From Hygrocybe punicea (lineage: Eukaryota; Basidiomycota; Agaricomycetes; Agaricales; Hygrophoraceae): a DNA stretch of 64,000 nt. The DNA lies in NCBI GenBank assembly GCA_963556145.1, contig OY744464.1, positions 7,787,508 through 7,851,507 on the forward strand, in the 5' to 3' direction. Under the pieces are notes generated by a model. The model did no database searches. It worked only from the letters and a program-made list of their open reading frames with translations, and was not told where the DNA came from. The translations under genes and the position numbers were made by a program. The stretch's first letter is position 1. Every line of letters begins with the position of its first letter. This document shows positions 53,345 to 61,955 of this stretch, one piece after another.

Positions 53345-53971
53345 GTGGTGGATTGCCCTCAGTTCCCCCCTTCTGAATGGACCAACCTCGTCTCTGGACA
53401 GGCCATCAACTTCGACCATGTACTCTCCGGCCTCTTCACTACCTCCATGTCCAACTCGCGTAAGGAACAGGTCGAGTCCTTTGAAATCTCACTCGGCCCT
53501 TCTTCCCCAGCCAAGACTGTCGCTTCCCATGGCGAATGGATCACAGCTTGGGACCCTACCATCGAAGCCACCTTATTCATTTTTCCCCAATGTGACCACG
53601 AGTTATGTCGTTACATCTCCAGCCTCTTTGCCACACTGCCGGTCAAACAACACCAACGCATCATATCCCTTGACAAGGGAATCCAGATCCGCGTCGCCCA
53701 ACGCCATGACCTCCTCCTCACTGATGCGAACGAGTTTGCAGACCTCCAACTACATTAGGTCCACTCTTGGGACCACCTCCATGGAACACCCTGTTCGGGG
53801 CCCATTACTTCACAGTCCTGCAAACATGACCCTTGCCACCAGTAGAACGACAACAAGTGCCCAAATCCCAACAACAAGTGCAACTGCACCCATGACTGTT
53901 TTAAATGCCATTCCCTCAACCACAAGGGCCCTGACTGTCCACCCACCAAATGAGACTGACCTTTGGTCCCG
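53345..53971 (+). pseudogene. YR retrotransposon gag-like C-terminal part with zinc knuckle
   Basis: An open frame to TAG 53756-53758 contains VSGQAINFDHVLSGL and HGEWITAWDPTIEAT. Further on, in a shifted frame, KCPNPNNKCNC is followed by a CX2CX4HX4C knuckle (CFKCHSLNHKGPDC, about 53906-53950). Such knuckles bind nucleic acid in Gag. There are several frame changes in this stretch, so it is not translatable as one protein. Confidence 0.6.
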
Positions 53972-54133
53972 CCAACCAAAATACGCTTGTCACCTTATCT
54001 GGGACGACAAGGGACTGGAACGCCTCCATCGCCCTCTCCAGCCTCTACAAGCCCCCCATGCCTGGCCCCCAAACAAACTCCTTAATGCGCCTGTGCTCTC
54101 ACCATCCACCACCACCCTGACCTTTTCAAAATC

Positions 54134-55149
54134 ATGACCCCCATTCACATTGAGGTCTTCGCTCACTACTTGCACAACCACCCAAACCACCCCTTCATGG
54201 ATTCTGTTTGCCGCGCCCTGCATACTGGTTTCTGGCCCTGGGCTAAGACGGAAGGCCTGAATTACCCCATCACTTGGGACAACTCCCACCATCCCATCAC
54301 TGATCCCGAATGCCGCACTTTCTTATTCACACAACACAACGCTGAGGTCTCACTTGGCCAGCTATCACCCTCCTTCAGATGCGACCTTCTCCTGGGTATG
54401 TACACCATGCCTCTGGGGGTCATCCTCAAACCCGTGAACCAGAGTGTGGAACCATTCTCCCAGGACTCTCTCATCCCGAAGGAAGACCGCTTCATCCGTA
54501 TGGACACCCTCCACCAACTCGGTGACACCCTGCGCCATGTGAGCACTGCCCACCCCACCCAACAGCTTGTTGTCTTCAAATCCAACATGTCCCAGGTGTA
54601 CCGACTCATCCCCATGGCACCCCGGTGGCAAATATGACAGATCATGACCATTGATGATGAGAATTTTGTCAACCAGTGCAACCACTTTGGCAACAGCGCC
54701 GGGGGATGGGTCTTTGGGACTTTCGCCTGCCTCATCACTTGGATCGCTGTCTTCGTTCTGTTCCTTTATGGCCTCTTTACCTACGTTGCAACAACTTTTC
54801 CTGGGACTTCACAGACAATCTTACGTGGTACCCCCGCTACAACAAACTGATGCTGACAAAACAGGCCCATCTCCTCACCCTTTGGGATGACCTCAGTATA
54901 CCGCACAAGGAACAGAAACAGGAGTGGGGGGCATCCCTCATGATCATCGGTTTCACTGTCAATCCTAATGCTCTCACAATTACCATGCCTGACCACTGCC
55001 GTACTGAACTCCTCCTCGCCTTACACACCTTCGCAATTGTGGGCCAATGCCACCCACTCCGTGAGTTCCAAAGGATGGCAGGCTGGGTAAATTGGGCCCT
55101 TAATGTCTACCCACTTTTGTGTCCAGGCCTCTCGATGCTCTACCACAAA
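54134..55149 (+). pseudogene. YR retrotransposon reverse transcriptase, inactivated
   Basis: Motifs in order are RFIRMDTLHQLGDTLR, VVFKSNMSQVYRLIPM, a TGA at 54636-54638 (after WQI, where relatives have Arg), TIDDENFVNQCNHFGNSAGG and WIA. The active-site region has been altered: the segment before NFSWDF, normally YVDD, reads with a base change and a frame change (54781-54800). It continues with WDDLSIPHKEQKQEWG, IIGFTVNPNALTITMP and LREFQRMAGWVNWALNVYP. The reading frame then meets the 608-bp MITE at 55150. The reverse transcriptase is certainly non-functional. Confidence 0.75.
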
Positions 55150-55757
55150 TAGGCAAATGCAGGGATAAGGGTAATCCCTGATCCGCAGGTATTTGTACTT
55201 TTGAGAGTACGAGTACAGATACAGATTCTCTCAAGATATTGATGGTCTCGGCCTCTGCACATACACCGCGCCCGCGATCCTCCAGTCTCGCTGGTCCCAT
55301 TCCTCTTCCAGCCTTCATAAACTCATGTCCACTCTCAACCTCAGCGACTGCGACCAAGAACACAAAGGGTTAGGGTTAGTTAGTTTCTCACCTCAGCGGC
55401 ACACCCGTCGGCAAAGCTGACGTTCCTCTCCCGTACCTAGGGAAACGCAGGGATAAGGGTAAATCCTTTTCCGCAGGTATCCGTACTCTTAAGAGTACGA
55501 GTACGGATACAGATTCTCGTATCCGTGGGCTTCAAAATGAGCCTAAGATCATCCAAAACGGTCAAAAATTGACTGAGATAGAGACTAAACATTGATTGGA
55601 CTCTATCTCAGTCAATTCTTGACTGTTTTGGGTGATCTCAGGCTCATTTTGATCAGGAATCCGTGGGTAAAATCCGCGGATATTGTATCCGTATCTGTGG
55701 GGAGTACGAGTACACTTACAGACAAATGTATCCTGGGATTACCCCTGCATTTGCCTA
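55150..55757. mobile_element. hAT-type MITE, 608 bp, 8-bp TSD
   Basis: The ends TAGGCAAATGCAGGG are inverted at 55150 and 55757. The flanks ACCACAAA (55142-55149) and ACAACAAA (55758-55765) are an 8-bp duplication with one difference. Internally it has repeated GTACGAGTAC-RGATACAGATTCTC blocks (about 55200, 55500) and a second inverted repeat (about 55530-55652, around TTGACTGAGATAGAG). Removing it rejoins the RT/RNase H frame (LYHK to MSGKC). Confidence 0.85.
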
Positions 55758-55765
55758 ACAACAAA

Positions 55766-56359
55766 ATGTCTGGGAAGTGCATCCCCCATGAGTGGCTCTG
55801 GGTGAACTCCACCCTGAGCCGTGAGCTCTCCTGGACAGCCGATCACATCCAATGCTCCACTGGTATCCACATCATCCTTTCCACCACCTCGTCCGCCATG
55901 GATGCCGACTTCACCCTGTATTCTGATGCTTGCCCTACCGGAATAGGTTTTTGGTCCCCACAGATACCGTCCAGCCACCAATGCCTCCTCACCGGAAGCC
56001 CTGACCCCCGGATATTCTACTTGGAAGCCTTGGCCATCCTCTCTGCACAGCATTTCATGTCCCTTAACATCTGGCCCCTCCCACACTGTGTTGCCCTGTT
56101 TTGCGATAACACCAACACCATTGACATCTTCAACTCCTTGCATGCCCTCCCTTTCCACAACCCCATCCTGATGACCACTGTCGACCTCTCCCTCCATTAC
56201 CATTTCCAGTTTCGTGTCTTCCACATTTCTGGGTCCACAAACATTATCGCTGATGTGCTCTCCCATGGCCACAACGACATGGTCCACTCCATAGCCCCCC
56301 GGATGTACATCACTTTGTTTGAACCCCCTCATGTGCCACTGGGGACAGCCCTCAAATGA
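55766..56359 (+). pseudogene. YR retrotransposon RNase H domain
   Basis: It reads MSGKCIPHEWLWVNSTL, then DFTLYSDACPTGIGFWSP (first Asp), FYLEALAILSAQHF (Glu), ALFCDNTNTIDIFNS (Asp) and GSTNIIADVLSHGHND, ending in TGA 56357-56359. The RNase H acidic residues D, E and D are in place. It is separated from the reverse transcriptase by the MITE. Confidence 0.75.
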
Positions 56360-56439
56360 CCCCCACACCCCATTCAACCAGGCAACCCCACCAGGTTCCC
56401 TGGTCCATGGAGTGACTAGGCCATGAACGCGCTGTCACC

Positions 56440-57346
56440 ATGGGGTGTGCAATCAAATGCAGCACTGTTGCTGCTTACTCCTCTGCCCTTGAATTGTATA
56501 TCTCTTTTTGTGCCAACCACTGCCTGCCTGCTTCCCCCACTGCCAACACCCTCAGCTTCTTCATTGTCTATATGTGCCATCACATCAAACCACAATCAGT
56601 CGACAACTACCTCTCAGGAATCTGCAACCAACTCGAGCCGTTCTACCCTGACATCCACACTATCCACCGTCACAACCTTGTCTCCAGGACCCTCACAGGC
56701 TGTAAGAAACTGCATACCACTGGTGTGTCACATAAGCAGCCACTCTCCAACTCCAAGCTCTCAACAGTCTGCTTGTCATTCACAAATCCTTGTGCACACG
56801 ACCACAGCCTCTTTGCTGCAATCATCTCAACAGCCTTCCATGGCCTCTTATGACTTGGCAAACTTGTCTGGCCTGACTCCTCTGCACTACAGGACTATCG
56901 TAAGGTCATATTACACAAATCCACCACCATTGACATGACCACCTTCACCTTTTTCCTCCCTGGCCACAAGGCCGACTGTTTCTTTGAAGGCAACTGTGTC
57001 CTGCTCCACCACACACTCACCGCGGATGACCCCATCATGAACCTTACACGCTACCTCCATTCTTGTGATCGCCTTTTCCCCATGCACCTGGAACTTTTTC
57101 TACGCTCCAACAGCACCATCCCCACATGGTCATGGTTCCTCTCATGCCTACACAACCATTTCCCTGACTGGAACATTGGTGGTCACTCCCTCCATTCCGG
57201 TGTGCCATGGACCTGGCAACGGCTGGGGTACCACCATATCTCATCCAGGCAATCGGGCACTGGGCCTTGGAAGCTTGGCACATCTACGTTCAGAAGCACC
57301 CCACACTGCAGGCCACCTTCCTCTTTGCCCACTGCTGAACACACAG
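56440..57346 (+). pseudogene. YR retrotransposon tyrosine recombinase, inactivated
   Basis: An N-terminal SAM-like segment (STVAAYSSALELYISFC, SVDNYLSGICNQLEPF) is followed by SRTLTGCKKLH. A TGA at 56851-56853 interrupts GLL-LGKLVWPDSS. The frame continues with HKADCFFEGNCVLLH and HFPDWNIGGHSLHSG. Relatives have HSLRSG there, so the second catalytic Arg appears as His. A one-base shift then leads to LATAGVPPYLIQAIGHWA, ALEAWHIYVQKHPTLQ (H-W and the Tyr) and TGA about 57346. It is clearly dead. Crypton or XerD-like alternatives are ruled out by the linked reverse transcriptase. Confidence 0.75.
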
Positions 57347-57575
57347 TGCTATACATCGCCACCTTGTGGCTCACTTCTCATCTCCTTTTTTTTTCTGCAG
57401 AATGAACAATTTCTTTACCTCCCCTTCCTCACCCTCCCAGACTACTTCCTTTAATAGTTTTTAGCATCGCACCTATCTTTCTTGTGTAATATATTTCCTT
57501 TCAGGCCCTGCCACTGCTTCAGGGCAGGGCCACATATACTTATTCCAGACACCAAAAAACGACGGGAGACTGATT

Positions 57576-58428
57576 AGTTGGTTTTAAAGTTTTCTTTACT
57601 ATAATCTAATCAGGCCCATTACAACAGGACTTCCCATGCACAGATGCCTGCACTTGCCTTGGCTGTGATTGAGAGCCCATGCACCTCTCCCTCCGTCTTA
57701 CTCTGGGATCCACTCCCCATGTTTCAGTTTCAGTTTTCAACTTATATACCCAGGAAGGAGACCTCCTTTCATACAGGAATTCCTGTCTCCTTCCAGGGTA
57801 AGATTACTTACTCTGTTTACCATTCTTACAGCCATTTTCATCAAGGTGTGGAAACTCCAAAATTTGAAGGTGGCTGTGCATTTCCAAATATGTAGTCTGC
57901 CGAGATTCCGTGTACAATTTTGTAGCGCCGACTAAACAGGACACTTTTGCTTGTTGGTCCAGCACACGAGTAAGTGTGGATACAGAGAAGGCAATCTCTC
58001 AGTAATGGTACACTTTGTCCTGGATTTCATCAAGAAAGAGTGTTGGGGAGTTTTCGAGAAGGGAGATAATGAAAATGATATCAGATGTGATGAGTTTGCG
58101 CCCGAACTGTACTTTACAGGGATTGGAAGTGATGCCATATTTCCGGTGATCTGTAGGGCATGGTATACTGATGACTTCCTGATACCAAGTATCTTACAGA
58201 TCCTGTTGACAGACATATTGTAATGGTGCAGTGGGAACAAGCCTGCCATGTCGAGCATTTAGAGTACTTAGTCAGTGCTACAAAATTGTACACGGAATCT
58301 CGGCAGACTACATATTTGGAAATGCACAGCCACCTTCAAATTTTGGAGTTTCCACACCTCAATGAAAACGGCTGTAACTAATATTCCCCATTTTGTGGCT
58401 TACAGTTTTTTGGTCTTTCTCTCTCCCA
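57576..58428 (+). repeat. Right terminal direct repeat, split by a 546-bp MITE
   Basis: 57576-57828 and 58375-58428 together match the left repeat. The MITE insertion point falls at a TA in the motif CATTCTTAACTAAT, which is intact in the left repeat. Confidence 0.85.
57829..58374. mobile_element. Tc1/mariner-derived MITE, 546 bp, TA target
   Basis: TIRs are about 105 bp (CAGCCATTTTCATCAAGGTG... and inverse) with few mismatches. They are flanked by TA (57827-57828 and 58375-58376), which is single in the left terminal repeat. Inside, on the minus strand, a helix-turn-helix-like ORF (ATG 58258; ICKILGIRKSSVYHAL) and the fragment SPTLFLDEIQDK remain from a mariner transposase, with a stop and a frame change. 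It is therefore an internal-deletion derivative, needing a transposase in trans. Confidence 0.85.
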
Positions 58429-58439
58429 CCCTTTATCCA

Positions 58440-58770
58440 CTAAATGGTGGTGATGACAATGGCCACCACCACCGCCACCGGGTCAGCTGGCAGCAGCATG
58501 CAGGACAATGGCAATGGCTATGTTGCTGCCCACTGGCAGCAGCAACAGGATGATGGTGACAGTGACCATCACCACCACCACCACCACCACCCACTGGCAC
58601 CAGCAGCAGCGGGACAACGTTGGCAACCACCACAGCCACCTGGCAACAGCAGCAGGATGACTATGCCAGCCACCACCACTGCCAACTGGTAGGGCGACAA
58701 TGACCACAACCACCCACTAGTGGCAGCGGCAAAATGATGATGACTGCAATGATGAAACCATCAGTGGCAG
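58440..58770. repeat. Trinucleotide-rich tract (CCA/CAG/GAC)
   Basis: (CAC)n near 58567-58590 and CAGCAG/GACAATGGC words are present. Open frames are compositional. Confidence 0.8.
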
Positions 58771-58859
58771 CAAGGGTGGTGACAACAACAATGGTAGGGG
58801 GCTCCAAATTACTATCCCATTTATTCCAAAAATTACCAATACTGTTAGTAATCCAAACT

Positions 58860-59400
58860 AAATAACTTTTTAAAAAGATGTAACAAACTGAGAAAAGGTG
58901 TCAAAAGGTAAGGGAAGATGTTTTTGAAAAAAGTCCAAAAGACTTGACAAAAAGCTCAACAAAGTTCAGAAGTGGCACAAGTTCTTCAAGGGTTTAAAAA
59001 GGTGGACCAAAAACCTTGGCCAAAAATCTTAACAAGTTCAGAAGAGGTGCAAGGACTTCAAGGACTTAAAAATGGTGAACCAAAAAACTTGACAAAAAAA
59101 CTCACAAGATTGAAAAGAGGCACAAGAGCACCAAGGGTATGAAAAGAATCTAATTACATCAGGCACTAAAAGTAATTCTACCCACTCTTCCATTCCTCTC
59201 TACACCATAAGACAGGACCAAAAAGCAAAGAAGTGAACAAAGAGAGAAAAAAACATTCACATCCACCAACAAAATTTGTCAACCTGTTTAAGTAGCTAAA
59301 GGTGCAAAAGTCATGAAAAAAAGGTGTCAAAAAACCTTAGAAAAAGTCCAAGAGGTTGTGAAAAAGTGCAAGGCCACCAAGGGTTTCAAAAAGGACCCTG
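58860..59400. repeat. Degenerate tandem repeat, about 80-bp unit
   Basis: Words such as AACTTGACAAAAAGCTCAACAA, GTTCAGAAG(T/A)GG(C/T)(A/G)CAAG and TTCAAGG(G/A)(T/C)TTAAAAA recur three to four times. It is A-rich on the plus strand, with no gene. Confidence 0.7.
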
Positions 59401-59991
59401 GATAAGCCTAATAGTACTAAGGTTGTTGTCCCTCTGAGAGAAGAGATTGCATTGAACAACAGAGAGGACCCAGATGGAACAATTGATCAGATATGGCATG
59501 ATCTTCATAGTGTTGTAAATATGTTTGGATGAGATGGGATGAGCTTCCCATATAGCACCTTTTAGAACTGCCCGATCTCAGGTCTCCTTCATAGCAGGCA
59601 GATAACATTTGATAGTTCCATGCCAAAGTCCTATCATGAGATCAGGATCATTGAGAGTGACAAGATGCATGATGTTGAGGAGATTCATTGTAGGAACACC
59701 AAGAATATGTTCCTCCACAAGGCCACTGAGAATTGTCAGTTTGGTGAGATCAGTTTTAAGGTGGATGGCTTTGAAATGAGTGGGATTCGGAGCGGCAACC
59801 AGTTCTGCAAGGTTGTTGTTATAACGTGGTGTAATGTTCTGTCAGAAATTGTGCAGTTCTTGGAACATAACATCATTGTGTATACCTCCTTTAACAGGAT
59901 AATTGACTGGCTTGAGCATGGCACGGTAGTAATGGTTGTCATTGGGTGGTCGGCGACCAGGAATACCACAATACATATGACAATCATGTTT
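59401..59991. other. Possible coding remnant, unidentified
   Basis: A 131-codon plus-strand frame (59620-60015, MPKSYHEIRIIESDK) overlaps a 111-codon minus-strand frame (60071-59736). Neither shows a recognised motif. The plus-frame start MPKSYHEIRI...EEIHC looks protein-like, but it runs into the 135-bp dispersed repeat. I do not assign a gene. Confidence 0.3.
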
Positions 59992-60126
59992 AGCCCTGTA
60001 CTTCCAACCCCATAGTGCCCTTCGTCCCCTTGTTTGTCTGTTTGTTCACAACCTTCAGTCACTCTTCTCATTGCACTGCCGATCAGAACTTCCCATAATA
60101 TTACTCAAAGTTGTACAATTCAAATT
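59992..60126 (-). repeat. 135-bp dispersed repeat, copy B
   Basis: It is an inverted match to 753-887, about 59 kb away. Confidence 0.7.
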
Positions 60127-60164
60127 ACATCAGTAAAACCTGAGTGACTCCCCAGCACTAAGGA

Positions 60165-60345
60165 GTGGTGTTATAGTGACTATAGTGACCATAGCGAGGT
60201 ACCCCCCTGTATAGGTGTCCAAAGCACTATAGACCTGCCATTAGTGTGCAGTACTATATAGTGCTATAGATCTGCACACTCATGCTCTGTAGTGACCTGC
60301 TATAGGTGTATAGTAGCCTATAGTAGTGCCATAGCACCCATAGAG
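60165..60345. repeat. CTATAG-rich imperfect repeats
   Basis: Many CTATAG/TATAGTG words are arranged in short overlapping palindromes. No feature was recognised. Confidence 0.6.
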
Positions 60346-60423
60346 TACACAAAGGCAGCTATGCCATTTCTGTTACTTCCATTATCCCTTATATGTATCA
60401 ATGTCACTTGAAAAATTTATAAA

Positions 60424-61320
60424 TTGCTAGTACTACTGGTATATACTGTTACTAGTGCCAGTGCTGGTGCCATGCTGGTCCTGGCATGTTGCTGGTGCTG
60501 TGCTATACCCATGAGAAACCTGGTGGTGGTGCTGCTGCTGCTGTTGTGTCCCTGCTGCCACCGCTGGTCCTGCTGGGTTCCTACCAGTGCTCCTGCTGGT
60601 GGAGCTGCTGCCACTGCTGCTACTGGTGGTGTTGCCACTGCCGTTGCACCCCCACCTCCACTGCTACTGGTGATGGTGGTGCTGGTGCATCCCCACTATT
60701 GTTGGTGGTGCTACTGCTGCTGCACCCCCACTGTTGCTGCTACTGGTGATGGTGATGGTGCCACTGCTGTTGCATCCCTGCTGCCACCGCTGGTCCCACT
60801 GGTCCTGCTGGGTCCCTGCCATTGCTCCTGCTGGTGGAGCTGCTGCTGCTGCTGCTATTGGTGGTGGTGGTGTTGGTGGTTCTGCTGCCGTTGCGCTCCT
60901 GCCTCTGCTGCTACTGGTGATGGTGGTGTTGGTACAGTGCTGGTCAGAGAGGGGGCAGAGTGAGAGGGAAAGTGGGAGAAGAGGAGGGAGGAGAAACTTA
61001 CCAGTGCCAGGTCCTGGCTGTGCTGTGGTGTTGGTGCCTGCATTGGTGCTGGCGTCGCGTTGGTACTGGTACTGGTGCTGGTGTCAGTGCTGGTGCCAGC
61101 GTTGGTACCGGTACCCATGTTGGCACTAGTGTCAGTGCTGGTGCTGGTGCTGCAGTGTGGGCGTCAGTGCCCATGTTGGTGTTGGCCCTGGTACTGGTAC
61201 TGGTGTGGGGTCAGTGCTGGTGCTGGCATTGATGCTGGTGCTGGAATTGTGGCTGGCATGGTGCTGGCATGGTGCTGGTACTGGTGCTGGTGCTGGTGTT
61301 AGTGCTGGTGCCAGTGTGGT
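60424..61320. repeat. GCTGGT/CTG minisatellites
   Basis: 60430-60950 is CTGCTG/CCACTG-rich. 61020-61320 consists of GGTGCTGGTACTGGT-type 6-15 bp units. Frames are open on both strands because of the repeat. I call no genes. Confidence 0.85.
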
Positions 61321-61701
61321 CAGCAAAAAGTGAGGGTGAGTGTGGGACTCACCTCAGCGACAACCATGTTTTGTGGCAATCTGCGCCTTGTTCGCGATGG
61401 AAACGACTCAGAGGTGTGGGGGGTGAGAGTGGGGGAGTGGGAGAGTGAGTGAGAGAGTGGGTGGGGGTGGGGATGGGGTAGAGAAAGGCGGGGTGGAGTG
61501 TGGTGGTGGAGGAAAATGAACCATGGAAAAACAGTTGCAATGTGAGGACTTAGAGAAATTTGTTCAAGTTCACTCAGAGGTATATATTGGGTTAGTGGGG
61601 TGATGTTGAATAGAACTATGTAGTGAGAAGGGCATTCTATGTCGTGACTCTGGAGAACTATAAGGTGACCACACAGCCTATGATTACCATGGTGCTATAG
61701 A
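61321..61701. other. Non-coding; GTGGGGG-rich then unique
   Basis: 61410-61510 is G-rich (GAGTGGG words). No gene was recognised up to the LTR. Confidence 0.5.
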
Positions 61702-61920
61702 TGTTGAATCAGGGCAAACAGACATGCAACTTAAGAGGGGATAAGATAATGATTAGATAAGATTTTCCTTTTTTGCTTTGACTCGGATTCTTTTCCCTCT
61801 GAGCCTTCCTTTGTTACACCTTTTTCCTTGTCCACGTAGTATATAGTTTCTACCCCATAGAGTAGAGACCTCAGTTGCATTTAGCTTCCACACTGAGCAT
61901 ACAATTGTCTAGCGATTACA
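61702..61920 (+). repeat. 5' LTR of a Ty1/copia element (219 bp)
   Basis: It starts TGTTGAATC and ends GCGATTACA (TG...CA). It carries a TATA-like GTATATAG near 61840 and is followed immediately by GGTTATTGAGCCCC (61921 on), which resembles a primer-binding site of the initiator-Met-tRNA type (GGTTATCAGAGC). The 3' LTR lies beyond the window, so the boundaries are inferred. Confidence 0.6.
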
Positions 61921-61955
61921 GGTTATTGAGCCCCCATGTATCCACTGTATACGCC

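Larger units (their letters stand above)
52449..58428 (+). mobile_element. Tyrosine-recombinase retrotransposon (DIRS/Ngaro type), dead, with nested insertions
   Basis: Direct repeats of about 300 bp bound the element (52449-52752 and 57576-58428, the latter carrying a 546-bp insertion). Between them lie, in order, a gag-like region with a CCHC knuckle, reverse transcriptase, RNase H and a tyrosine recombinase. This order, and the absence of a DDE integrase and aspartic protease, define the DIRS/Ngaro group. Frameshifts, stop codons and two MITE insertions show that it is old and inactive. Confidence 0.85.

Noticed and set aside
55766..57346. Interpretation of the recombinase as a Crypton DNA transposon
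   Set aside because: Reverse transcriptase and RNase H domains lie directly upstream in the same unit, so it is a YR retrotransposon.
60424..61326. Several 80-180 codon frames rich in Gly, Cys, Leu, Val or Ala
   Set aside because: They arise from GCTGGT-type repeats.
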